A stretch of DNA of 64,000 bases. Source: Calothrix anomala FACHB-343 (lineage in GTDB: Bacteria > Cyanobacteriota > Cyanobacteriia > Cyanobacteriales > Nostocaceae). The position numbers were made by a program, and so were the translations under genes. Below, in pieces: positions 34,700 to 43,742 of the stretch; position 1 is the first letter of the stretch, and each line of letters starts with the position of its first letter. The notes under the pieces are model-generated. The model worked only from the letters and a program-made list of their open reading frames with translations. It had not been told where the DNA came from and searched no databases. Location of the stretch: assembly GCF_014696435.1 (NCBI RefSeq), contig NZ_JACJQG010000027.1:41222-105221 (forward strand), read 5' to 3'.

Positions 34700-35902
34700 T
34701 CAATTATTTTTAGGAGATAAAACATTGCATAAAAAGCCAAAAAATAAGAAACATAATGCAGGTAATGGTAAAAAAACCAGAGAAAGAAAGTGGTTATAAG
34801 TATGAGCCGCAATTAGAGTCCATGTAATTTGGCAATAGATTAATAAATGAGGAAGACTAAAAAATGACCTTTTATAAAAATATTTAGATATCATGCCAAA
34901 AATTAAGGCAAATACTATAATTCCAGTAATTCCTAACCCCCAATGTAAATTACCATAGAATCCCACAGGAGAACTAGGTTCAGGACTAGGAGGTAAATCA
35001 TTATTCATTACATAATCTTCATAAAGTCTATAAGGAAGTAAACCAACAAAACTATATATAGGGTTAAACTTATATGGGCCTAATCCAGCTTGTTCGCATT
35101 GGGCTTCAAAATTAATTAGAGGCCATTGGAGATAATTTATAGTTTCATCAGTACCAGATATTTGATAACCTGAACCAATTCTTAAGGAAGCAATAAAGCC
35201 CATAAAGTAAATTAAAATTGCTGGTACAAGTATATAAAGTAAAATTCTTACCTGCTTACTTATCTGTAAACCAAATACTTTAATAAATGTTTTTAATGGA
35301 CTATTAAACCGAATTGAAAGTCCAGAAAATATAAAAAATACTAGGATAAATAATCCCTGACGTTTTCCAGTTATCAAAGTCCCAAAAATAGCGATGAGTA
35401 AATTAATGACAAAAAATAAAGACAGTTTTTTATGGGATTCTACAGCTTTGATGACTAAAGATAATAGTAATCCATTTAAAAAAAACAAAGATGTCACAAA
35501 AATTCCTAACTGACCAAAGCCAGTATCAACAGCATTGTTATTAACATCATTTATATTTATACTTCCTGAAAAAAATTCAAGAATTGGTAAAAAGCCATAA
35601 GCTTGAACAATATTAATAATTTGAATGATTATTAAAACTGAAATAATAAATATTATTCTCTTTAATCCGTTAAAACTAATTTTTATTAGCTTTGAAGACA
35701 CATTATCTACATTAGATTTAAAAAATCTAGTACCTAGCCAAAAGAAAAAATATCCAATAGTCCATAAAAATAAAGGCAAATAGGTTATTTCATAGTTATA
35801 ATTCTCATTCGGCCCTTGAATCATCCAAATAATGTAAGGAAAAAGAGCTTGAAGAGTACCTAAGAGAAACAGTATTTCGGGACTGACAATTTTGCGCCAC
35901 AT
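34700..35902 (-). CDS. Wzy-like oligosaccharide repeat-unit polymerase
   Basis: A 400-residue polytopic protein with about 10-11 helices and a large external loop (about 230-310) containing RIGSGYQISGTDETINYLQW and IYSFVGLLPYRLYEDYVMNN. This topology, and the loop ending PEPSSPVGFYGNLHWGLGIT, fits O-antigen/EPS polymerases of the OPS-polymerase type. It would join lipid-linked repeat units on the outer face of the membrane. Sequence is poorly conserved in such proteins, so the call rests on topology and location between glycosyltransferases and Wzx/Wzc genes. Confidence 0.82.
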   Translation of the reverse strand: MWRKIVSPEILFLLGTLQALFPYIIWMIQGPNENYNYEITYLPLFLWTIGYFFFWLGTRFFKSNVDNVSSKLIKISFNGLKRIIFIISVLIIIQIINIVQAYGFLPILEFFSGSININDVNNNAVDTGFGQLGIFVTSLFFLNGLLLSLVIKAVESHKKLSLFFVINLLIAIFGTLITGKRQGLFILVFFIFSGLSIRFNSPLKTFIKVFGLQISKQVRILLYILVPAILIYFMGFIASLRIGSGYQISGTDETINYLQWPLINFEAQCEQAGLGPYKFNPIYSFVGLLPYRLYEDYVMNNDLPPSPEPSSPVGFYGNLHWGLGITGIIVFALIFGMISKYFYKRSFFSLPHLLIYCQITWTLIAAHTYNHFLSLVFLPLPALCFLFFGFLCNVLSPKNN

Positions 35903-36323
35903 AAAATATTTTATTCACAGAATTTCATTAAGCAAATAAATGTATATATTTAAAAACACTTAGTTATTTTTGCACGATTTTATTTTTTTAGAAAAATATT
36001 TCAGTTAATTATCTAATAATTGTGTTTATTCTTCACATATATAGTAGGTTGCAAATTCATAATATCACCAATCTCAAAAAGTTATATTTATCAAGCCTGA
36101 CAATCAATATAAGTTAAAAACATGAGTATATAAGTTCATATTTCAATAGCCTTGCTATACGATATTATTGCAATAATTAACAATTTCATCCTTAAATAAG
36201 TAGGACGGTGCAATTAAACATAACTGGCGAGGACTGTCATTTATCATTTATCATTGATAAGGGTTTCAACTCAATTTACGTTTTTTAACAGAGTTTGGTT
36301 TTTTTCCACCGACTTACTTAGTT
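35903..36323. other. 421-bp AT-rich intergenic region, nothing recognised
   Basis: Very AT-rich stretch between two same-strand genes of the polysaccharide block. It may carry an internal promoter for the polymerase gene. No repeats of the heptamer families, no hairpin with T tract and no gene seen. Confidence 0.45.
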
Positions 36324-37553
36324 TTATTCTGCTAAAATAGTTTTCCATACCTGCAAAATACTAGGAAAGTTATTCATTGTTCTCAATTGTTCAATTCGTA
36401 GTTTACCTTTTAATATATTTTCTCCCTGTAATCCAGAATCATCTAATATCTTGAGAATTAAGTTAGCTATCTGTTCAATATTTAAAGGATCAAAAATAAA
36501 TCTAGTATCATCAATAGTTTCCGGCAGGGAAGTCACAGCAGAACAGATAACTGGCGTTCCTAAATACATCGCTTCAAGTAGCGGAAAGCTACCTGCTTCA
36601 TATAATGTCGGAATTACAACTAGTGAACAGTTTTTGTAGAGCCAATGTAATTCAGTTTCAGGAACAATATCTACGAAGTGAACTTGGTTAGCTACTTGAG
36701 AATTTTTGAGATAATCTTCTATTACGGGGAAAAATGCTGGATTTTTTTTTCCAGTACATACAATATGGATAATTCTACCAAACTTATCTTTGATCAACTC
36801 TAATGCTTTAATTAAAGCTAGATGATTTTTATGTTCCCACGTTTGAGCAGGATAGAGTAAAAAGTTATTCCATTGGCTGTATTTTTGTTGATAAATTAAT
36901 TTATCTTCATCACCAGGATGGGGTAAATCAATTTTCTGGTAGGGTAGAGGACAAACATGAACTTTTCTTTCTGGTAGACCAAAGAATTTAACCAGGTCTT
37001 GCTTGATATGATTAAAAGAAACAATAATCGCTTCTGATTTATCAATTGCTTTGGCGTAATATTTTGTTCTCCAAGCAAGTTCTTGAGATGTAAAAAATTC
37101 AGGATAATGTAATTGCTGTACATCATGCATAGTGATAACAAATGGATAAGGCAAATCATAGTATGGTGGAGTCTGTTCAGGTATATGAAGTAAGTCGATC
37201 TTCAAAAACTTAAACCAGATTAACCAAGGCTTAAAATACTGAGCAATTTGGGTGCTAAAATAAGCCTTAATAGGCATTTTAAAAAAAAGCTCACGTAACA
37301 TGTTTACTTTTCTACTAAACAATAATTTATTTAGAAATATAATCCATTGTGGAACTAAACATATTTCTGCTCTGGCTTGATACTTATTGATTAACTCTCT
37401 GCAACTTGATTCCATATCTGAATCACATAAAATTAAAATATCAATTTCATAAGACTGGCTATGATTTAACAATACTTCTAGAGTTCTCCAAGCATAGGGA
37501 GCTGAACCACCATGTTTTATGTTTACCTTACCAAGCCAATATCCAATTCTCAT
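36324..37553 (-). CDS. GT4-family glycosyltransferase
   Basis: A 409-residue GT-B transferase. The N-terminal domain begins MRIGYWLGKVNIKHGGSAPY. The linker PYPFVITMHDVQQLHYPEFF is typical of mannosyl/rhamnosyl GT4 enzymes. The C-terminal domain contains FLLYPAQTWEHKNHLALIKA (about 230-249), VHFVDIVPETELHWLYKNCS (about 291-310), and the E-x7-E motif SFPLLEAMYLGTPVICSAVT (about 322-341). It probably adds a sugar to the repeat unit; donor unknown. The GNAT gene lies 12 bp upstream in the same direction. Confidence 0.92.
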   Translation of the reverse strand: MRIGYWLGKVNIKHGGSAPYAWRTLEVLLNHSQSYEIDILILCDSDMESSCRELINKYQARAEICLVPQWIIFLNKLLFSRKVNMLRELFFKMPIKAYFSTQIAQYFKPWLIWFKFLKIDLLHIPEQTPPYYDLPYPFVITMHDVQQLHYPEFFTSQELAWRTKYYAKAIDKSEAIIVSFNHIKQDLVKFFGLPERKVHVCPLPYQKIDLPHPGDEDKLIYQQKYSQWNNFLLYPAQTWEHKNHLALIKALELIKDKFGRIIHIVCTGKKNPAFFPVIEDYLKNSQVANQVHFVDIVPETELHWLYKNCSLVVIPTLYEAGSFPLLEAMYLGTPVICSAVTSLPETIDDTRFIFDPLNIEQIANLILKILDDSGLQGENILKGKLRIEQLRTMNNFPSILQVWKTILAE

Positions 37554-37565
37554 TTTCTTGCCTAC

Positions 37566-38051
37566 TCAATTTATATAAATATTTTTGTAAAGTACTAAAT
37601 TTTTGAGCAATCCCTCCTCTCTTAGATAGCGAAAACCTAAAGATTCATACATTTTTCTTGCTCTGGTATTTTCTGGGTTAACTTTCAATAAAAGCTTTTC
37701 ATAACCACAAAATTTACAGAAGCTTTCTGCATGGGTAATTGTAATACGTCCTATTCCCTTACTACTATATTGCTGAGATATAAAAACACCAAACATTGGG
37801 TCAGTATATCCTTCATCTAAACCTCTTAACATATAAAAACCAATTAAATCAGATTCTTGAGATAATCCAGATTCTAAGACAACTCCAAAAAATTTATCTT
37901 TACATGATTTGAACAATATTTTTTGAATAGTAGCGACTTGAAAATCAAATGGGTGAAAGTATTTGATATAGCTTTTGTCACTTTTTAATAAGATATCGCT
38001 GAGTTTTTCTGCATCAGAATACTGGAGAATTCTAAAACTTACATAGTTCAT
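37566..38051 (-). CDS. GNAT-family N-acetyltransferase
   Basis: A 161-residue acyl-CoA transferase. The acetyl-CoA loop is QYSSKGIGRITITHAESFCK (about 95-114), the Q/RxxGxG/A motif region. The C-terminal LLLKVNPENTRARKMYESLG (about 120-139) is the second GNAT signature. It lies between an aminotransferase gene (30 bp upstream) and a GT4 gene (12 bp downstream), all in one direction. N-acetylation of the amino sugar made by that aminotransferase is the simplest role. It is not of the left-handed beta-helix class that usually does this (PerB, PglD), so the assignment is an inference. Confidence 0.85.
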   Translation of the reverse strand: MNYVSFRILQYSDAEKLSDILLKSDKSYIKYFHPFDFQVATIQKILFKSCKDKFFGVVLESGLSQESDLIGFYMLRGLDEGYTDPMFGVFISQQYSSKGIGRITITHAESFCKFCGYEKLLLKVNPENTRARKMYESLGFRYLREEGLLKNLVLYKNIYIN

Positions 38052-38081
38052 AAGTTATTTATCAAATCATGATACCCTGAA

Positions 38082-39173
38082 TTAAATTAAACTGTTCTTT
38101 AAACAATCGCATATATATACAATTTCCTGTTCTGTCAAATCAGGAAAGCTAGGAAGATTTATACCACGCCAACCAATATCTTCAGCAACTTTATGGCGTT
38201 GGTATTTATGAGAATACATTGGCATAGTATGTACAGGGTAAAAAACTGGTCGAGTTTCAATACCAGCTTGCGCTAGATTTTGTCTGATGCGATCGCGTTG
38301 GCTTGCTTGAGAAACGAGTATAGAAACCATCCAGTATGAATGATGAACATCTCCAATTTCTGGATGAACTTTAAATTCTGTATTTTGCAACAACTCTTTA
38401 TAAAGGTCAGCAATTTTGCGCTTTTTCAGTAAAATTTCATCTATTCTTTCCAATTGTGCTAATCCAATAGCAGCACAAATATTAGTCATACGATAGTTGT
38501 AACCGATGATATCATGCCAATATTCTCGGTATTTAGCTAAACCTTGTCCTTTTAAATGAATTGTACGTTCAAATATAGTTTTATCATTAGTGATAACCAT
38601 TCCTCCTTCACCAGTAGTTAGGGTCTTATTTCCGTAAAAGCTAAAAGTAGCTATATCTCCAAAAATACCTACATGTTGACTTTGATATTGAGAACCTATA
38701 GCTTCAGCACAATCTTCTATCAAGAATAGTCTATGTTCATCTGCTATTTCTTGAAGAACTGACATTTCACAAGGATGACCGTATAAATGCACAGCCATAA
38801 TTGCTTTAGTTCTTGGTGTAATACTTTTAATAACTTCTTGAGGATCTATCTGCCATGTATCAGAAAGAGAATCTACAAAAACAGGAGTAGCCCCAGTATA
38901 AACAATGGAATTAACTGAAGCAATATAAGTAAGAGTTGGAACAATCACTTCATCGCCATGACCTATTCCCAGAGCCGATAAAGCTAAATGTAATGCAACT
39001 GTACCATTACAGACCCCAGTAGCATATTTAATATTAATGTAGCTAGCAAATTCTTTTTCAAATAGAGAAACATATTTACCTTTAGAAGAAATCCAATTAG
39101 AATCAAGGCAATCATTGACATATTTCTTCTCGTTTCCTGAAAGGGATGGTTGGTAAACTGGAATTTTATACAT
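38082..39173 (-). CDS. DegT/DnrJ/EryC1-family sugar aminotransferase (perosamine synthase-like)
   Basis: A 363-residue PLP enzyme of the sugar aminotransferase type. Early motifs are IPVYQPSLSGNEKKYVNDCL and GVCNGTVALHLALSALGIGH (about 57-76). LIEDCAEAIGSQY (about 155-167) contacts PLP, and the PLP lysine is in FSFYGNKTLTTGEGGM (about 182-197). The overall order closely resembles GDP-perosamine synthase (RfbE/Per), which uses the product of Gmd, also encoded in this locus. A dTDP-4-keto-6-deoxyglucose 4-aminotransferase using the RfbB product is the main alternative. Glutamate is the usual amino donor. Confidence 0.92.
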   Translation of the reverse strand: MYKIPVYQPSLSGNEKKYVNDCLDSNWISSKGKYVSLFEKEFASYINIKYATGVCNGTVALHLALSALGIGHGDEVIVPTLTYIASVNSIVYTGATPVFVDSLSDTWQIDPQEVIKSITPRTKAIMAVHLYGHPCEMSVLQEIADEHRLFLIEDCAEAIGSQYQSQHVGIFGDIATFSFYGNKTLTTGEGGMVITNDKTIFERTIHLKGQGLAKYREYWHDIIGYNYRMTNICAAIGLAQLERIDEILLKKRKIADLYKELLQNTEFKVHPEIGDVHHSYWMVSILVSQASQRDRIRQNLAQAGIETRPVFYPVHTMPMYSHKYQRHKVAEDIGWRGINLPSFPDLTEQEIVYICDCLKNSLI

Positions 39174-39374
39174 ACGACACTTTTTAGGTTTATTATTAAT
39201 TGTTATTTTAACTTAAAAATATATAAATAATAAATTGATAAATAAACTATTAATTATAATTAAATTACTTCAATAAATTTCAGATAAATCTTGTTCTTTA
39301 AAAAAGAAATTATGGAGCTATTATTTAAACAAAAAAAAATAAATATTTAAAATAGTTTTTCTGATTAAATTAAA

Positions 39375-40745
39375 CTAATTTATATTTTTAACTCTTAACT
39401 TTAATCTGTATAAAATATCACTACCAGTAATTCCTAAAGAAAACACTAAAATGCAGATTGCAGTAGCTAAAGTAACACCTGAAACACCTATTAAATTACC
39501 TAATAAAATGGATAATAAAAGATTGCTAATAGCAGAAACTGGTGCAAAGATAGTTTGTAATTTTAATTCCCCTAACCCATTCGCCAACATTGCTACACAT
39601 TGCGCAATAGAATTTAATACTGTTGTAACTAACATAGCTAAAAGCAAGGCAATATCTGGAATTACTTCTTTGTTAGCTAGCAAATAAACAAGTTGAGGAG
39701 AGAATATAACCAATAAACTACCTACACATACAGACCAAATAAAACTTATCAAAACTGACATCTTAAATGTATGTTTAATCCAGGAATAATCTCCTCTGGA
39801 TAAGGCTTCACTGTAGGCTGGCCATAGAGATATGGTAAATGAAGAGGATATATAAAGTATAAGAGAAAACAATCTTAACGTAATTCCATAACTTGCCACT
39901 GCACTGGCACCGAACAATTGAGCAACAATAATTAGATCAGTTTGAAAAATTAAGATAGCAGAAATTTGAACAATCCAGAACTGAAACCCAGTTTTTAGCA
40001 GCCATCTACATTGGAACAAATTAAAATATTTGTACTTAGGTGCTAACCACTTTCTATGAAAGCCAAATAAATGAATAGCACACAATACATCTCCAATAAG
40101 TACAGTCCCAAAGCCAGCAAGTATCAATAAAGGTAAGTTAGCATGAAGATGAATCGCAAATATTAGGCTAATTACCGATAATATACTACCTATGGCAGTC
40201 CAAATTTGATACCAGTATCCTTCTTGATAAGCTCCATAAATGCGACCGGGAATTGATAGTAGAAGGCGAAGTATAAACACAACCCAACAGACGAAAATAG
40301 CTGCTCCTACTTCTTCTTTAGCTAAAACTGAACTTATATTGAAAACCCGTTCCCAAGGGATTGATGGATATATTAATAAAAATAGTAATAACAATAATAA
40401 TGATATAACTATCATTAAAAAGAATGCACTGGATACAACTTCTTGTGCCATCTTCTGATCTTCTTTACCATCGGATGTTGCCAGTGCATTGGTTAAACTA
40501 TTGGCTAGTCCCAAATCAGCAATACTTATCCAGGTTAAGAATGTACTTAGTAACAGCCAAAGCCCAAATCTTTCTGTTTCTAAGTATTTAGCTGTCAAGG
40601 GAATAGTCATCAGTCCAGCTATGGTGGAAATTCCTTTGACTAATAAAGTTGTAGTACCTGTAAGACCTACCCGATGAATTCTTTTCTTTCCTCGATCAAT
40701 AGAAATATTACTGTAATTATGAAACAATTGTTTGAATATATGCAT
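39375..40745 (-). CDS. Wzx-like lipid-linked oligosaccharide flippase
   Basis: A 456-residue protein with 12-14 predicted helices of the MOP exporter / polysaccharide biosynthesis superfamily. The N-terminal GLTGTTTLLVKGISTIAGLM and LTAKYLETERFGLWLLLSTF (about 53-72) are typical of Wzx/RfbX proteins, as is NALATSDGKEDQ in the first loop. It should flip undecaprenyl-linked repeat units to the outer face. A 200-bp AT-rich gap separates it from the aminotransferase gene downstream. Partner proteins are the Wzy-like and Wzc-like products of this locus. Confidence 0.9.
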   Translation of the reverse strand: MHIFKQLFHNYSNISIDRGKKRIHRVGLTGTTTLLVKGISTIAGLMTIPLTAKYLETERFGLWLLLSTFLTWISIADLGLANSLTNALATSDGKEDQKMAQEVVSSAFFLMIVISLLLLLLFLLIYPSIPWERVFNISSVLAKEEVGAAIFVCWVVFILRLLLSIPGRIYGAYQEGYWYQIWTAIGSILSVISLIFAIHLHANLPLLILAGFGTVLIGDVLCAIHLFGFHRKWLAPKYKYFNLFQCRWLLKTGFQFWIVQISAILIFQTDLIIVAQLFGASAVASYGITLRLFSLILYISSSFTISLWPAYSEALSRGDYSWIKHTFKMSVLISFIWSVCVGSLLVIFSPQLVYLLANKEVIPDIALLLAMLVTTVLNSIAQCVAMLANGLGELKLQTIFAPVSAISNLLLSILLGNLIGVSGVTLATAICILVFSLGITGSDILYRLKLRVKNIN

Positions 40746-40902
40746 TATTGAAAATAATCGGCATAAATTTTCATTAAATTAACATCAAACAAAAAAATGT
40801 AAAAGTTAGGTTTTGAGTTCCGATTTATTGCTGAACAACATCTGCTTGCAGCTACGAAAAACAAAACAAAACAAATATATCTTTTAATATTTGATTCCCA
40901 GC

Positions 40903-43098
40903 TTACAAAATACGAATTTTGGATGTACTCACATCAACCTTCCCATTTTTGGAATGCCCATTTTGATGGTAATAACCTTTGGAATAGTAGCCACCATAGC
41001 TGCTACCAGAGGTAATACCATTGACGACCATCCCCAAAACTCGTTGTCCAGACTGTGCTAATAGGTTCTTGGTAGCAATAGCAGCCGCAGATTCAACTAC
41101 ACCAGGACGTACAACTAGCAATATTCCGTCTACGAGCTTACCTAATATTTGGGCATCAGCAACTGCTGTTAAAGGTGGGGCATCAATAATTACAAAATTA
41201 TAATTGCTGGTGGCTTCTTGAATCACAGCAGCCATCCGTTTTGACTCTAAAAGTGCAGCAGCATTTGGTGGAATTGTTCCAGCAGTCACTAAGTCTAAAG
41301 TCATCAATGCTTCTTTAGTTGTAGTTGCTAACTCAGCTTGATTAACTAAAATATTACTCAGCCCAATCAGGTTGTTTTGTTCCCAAACTTTATGCTGACG
41401 AGGACGACGCATATCTGCATCTATCAATAATACCCGGCGTCCTGTTTGTGCGGCAGCTACGGCCAAGTTTGCAGCTACAAAGGATTTTCCTTCACCAGGA
41501 ATGGAGCTACTGACCACTATTACTTTTAGGGTCTTATCAGAAATGCTAAAACTTAAGTTGGCTTGGAGCATTTCAAAGGCTGCGGACTCAGGGGAATAAG
41601 GATTATTGAGTACAGGCAATTCTGCACTTCCTTCACCATCACTACCCTTAGGTTTTTCAGCTAAAGGAATAGTACCCAATAGTGGATAATCTAACAGTCC
41701 TTTAACTTCTTCAATGGTCTGGATAGATTTATCTAAAGCTTCCAGTAGTAGAGCTGCACCTACACCTAAAAGAACAGCAAATACTCCACCTAGTCCTAGG
41801 TTCAAGGGAATTATAGGAGAAACGGGCTTGTCAGGAACTAAAGCATCAGAAATTATCCGCGAATTACCAATGTTTTGGTTCTCTATTACTTCAACTTCCT
41901 GCAATTGCTTCATCAATTGTTCGTAAGTAACTTTTGCTACCTGCCACTGTCGCTGTAGCTTTAGTTGTTGCTGTTCGAGACGAGGTAAAATATCCAAACG
42001 CTTTTTATTGTCTAAGTATACTTGCTGCAATGTAGCTAGTCGAGTTGTAAATGCCAACCGATCTACTTCTGATTTGACTAATGCTTCAGTCAAATTCTGC
42101 TTCAGTTCTCCTATCTGCAAATTTTGCTCGGGTACAAATTCGGAAGTACCTATTGTTTGAGACACTCTCCCTTCTAATTGACTTCTTAAAGCTGTTGCCT
42201 TTTGATCTAAATTCACTATAGTGGGGTGCTCTTCACTATAGCGAGTCCTTGCTACTGCTAACTCGTCTTCTGTCTTTTGATAGTCTGTAAGTACCTGCTG
42301 TATCCCAGGAGATTGGCTTAAGGTACTAAATTCTACAGCCTGTTCTGTGTTTAATGAAATTTGACTTTGCAATGCTTTAGCACGAGTAGTAGCATCTGCC
42401 AATCCTGCTTGGGTTTTAGTAATTTCTCCTAATAAATCCTTAAGTCCTTCAACACCAGTTTTTGCTTCTACTTCCAGAGCCACCACTCTGTTTTGTTCTT
42501 TAAAGCGACGCAGAGAAATTTCTGCGTTTAAAACTCGTTTTTCTACTTCAGGTAATTGTCGATTTAAAAATTCCCTTGCAGATCTGGCTTCAGCTCGGTT
42601 GGTGCGAACATTACTCTCTAAGTAATAGTTCATCAGGGAATTAATTACGTTTGCAGCTTCTTGAGGGTTTGTGCTGCGGTAGGAGATCTGCATAACATCA
42701 GTTCCCCGAATAGTTTTAAGTTTTAACTGTTTGAGAAATTTTTCAATTGAGAGTGGCTTACCCTGTTTATCCTTAAGGTTCAGGCTGGTAATAGTTCTTT
42801 GGACTATAGGATTTGAGCGAATTACTTCTGCTTCTGTATCCACTGGGTTGCTGAAGTTGGTTAACCCACTGAGTTCTCCTACTTGTGAAGACAGACCGCT
42901 CAGTGATGAGACTCCGCTCTGTTTGTTAAACAACAGCTTGGCTTGTGATTCGTAAACTGGTTTTTGCGTAAAGGTGACTAATGCGGTTAGTCCAAACACA
43001 GAGCTAACCACAATTGCTGTTATTGGCCAGCGCCTTTTTAATATCGGCCAGTATTGTTGAAAATTAATCAGGTCACCGTCGTCTTGCTGAGTAGGCAT
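40903..43098 (-). CDS. Wzc-like polysaccharide co-polymerase and tyrosine autokinase
   Basis: About 731 residues. An N-terminal Wzz domain (INFQQYWPILKRRWPITAIV, first helix about 23-45) precedes a long coiled-coil region and a second helix near 440-465. The C-terminal BY-kinase has Walker A SSSIPGEGKS (about 525-535), Walker A' VLLIDADMRRPRQHKVW (about 553-569) and Walker B NFVIIDAPPLT (about 634). A tyrosine cluster (SYGGYYSKGYYHQNG, about 697-711) is the autophosphorylation tail. It would control chain length and export with the Wzx and Wzy proteins. I prefer MPTQQD at 43098 as the start. Confidence 0.95.
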   Translation of the reverse strand: MPTQQDDGDLINFQQYWPILKRRWPITAIVVSSVFGLTALVTFTQKPVYESQAKLLFNKQSGVSSLSGLSSQVGELSGLTNFSNPVDTEAEVIRSNPIVQRTITSLNLKDKQGKPLSIEKFLKQLKLKTIRGTDVMQISYRSTNPQEAANVINSLMNYYLESNVRTNRAEARSAREFLNRQLPEVEKRVLNAEISLRRFKEQNRVVALEVEAKTGVEGLKDLLGEITKTQAGLADATTRAKALQSQISLNTEQAVEFSTLSQSPGIQQVLTDYQKTEDELAVARTRYSEEHPTIVNLDQKATALRSQLEGRVSQTIGTSEFVPEQNLQIGELKQNLTEALVKSEVDRLAFTTRLATLQQVYLDNKKRLDILPRLEQQQLKLQRQWQVAKVTYEQLMKQLQEVEVIENQNIGNSRIISDALVPDKPVSPIIPLNLGLGGVFAVLLGVGAALLLEALDKSIQTIEEVKGLLDYPLLGTIPLAEKPKGSDGEGSAELPVLNNPYSPESAAFEMLQANLSFSISDKTLKVIVVSSSIPGEGKSFVAANLAVAAAQTGRRVLLIDADMRRPRQHKVWEQNNLIGLSNILVNQAELATTTKEALMTLDLVTAGTIPPNAAALLESKRMAAVIQEATSNYNFVIIDAPPLTAVADAQILGKLVDGILLVVRPGVVESAAAIATKNLLAQSGQRVLGMVVNGITSGSSYGGYYSKGYYHQNGHSKNGKVDVSTSKIRIL

Positions 43099-43742
43099 AA
43101 ATAATGTACCGAAACACCACAAATAATAATTTGGGCTGTCACTTTGCTAAAGGCTGATGCACAAGGTCATTCTTTCGACAATATCCAGTGGTAATGGCTA
43201 GTGTTCTTTTCTAGCAGACATTTTCCGGAGATGTTCTGATTCCCAAAATGTCCTGACTATTTTATACTAGTTTTCTGTTCGCTCTTCACTAAAATACTAC
43301 TTTTGACAAAAATCATTGGTAGAAAGCACAAAATATTTATAAAAATTAAAATAATTTATAAGATTAACTTATTGTTTGAGCGTTTGACCTAAGTCTTGCT
43401 ACTTAAGTTATTCATAAAGAATACATTGAATCAAAATATACACAATTATTCACTAGTAAATACTTGTGAACAAAAACTCATATTAAGGTATCCATAACAA
43501 AAATTACTGTTACTGTGTTAATTTTTTTATGTTCTAAAGTAATAAAATATTATCGCATAAACACTTAAAATCTTTTTTAAATCAAACTGAGTTCATCGAA
43601 TTTGCCTGTTTTACTACCAAAAATTGGTAATTTAAAATACATGCTTAAGGTCATGGACTTGAGGGTTAAGCATCTTAGAGACACAAAAATTTACTACCGA
43701 CAGATTATTTACCTGAAAATTTAAGTGTAGTATAAAATACTT
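43099..43742. other. 644-bp divergent intergenic region
   Basis: AT-rich promoter region for the minus-strand wzc-like block and the plus-strand sugar transferase. A TATAAAAT box at about 43732-43739 lies only a few bases before the ATG at 43743, too close to serve that start in the usual way. No gene, heptamer array or clear hairpin found. Confidence 0.5.

Larger units (their letters stand above)
31560..43700. other. AT-rich variable core of the polysaccharide locus
   Basis: By eye, the coding DNA here is clearly richer in A and T (long A/T runs and AT-ending codons) than the flanking rfb, gmd and housekeeping genes, and HIP1 octamers become scarce. All genes from 31666 to 43098 run on the minus strand. 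This is the pattern of exchangeable Wzx/Wzy-type gene blocks in other bacteria. Confidence 0.65.
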
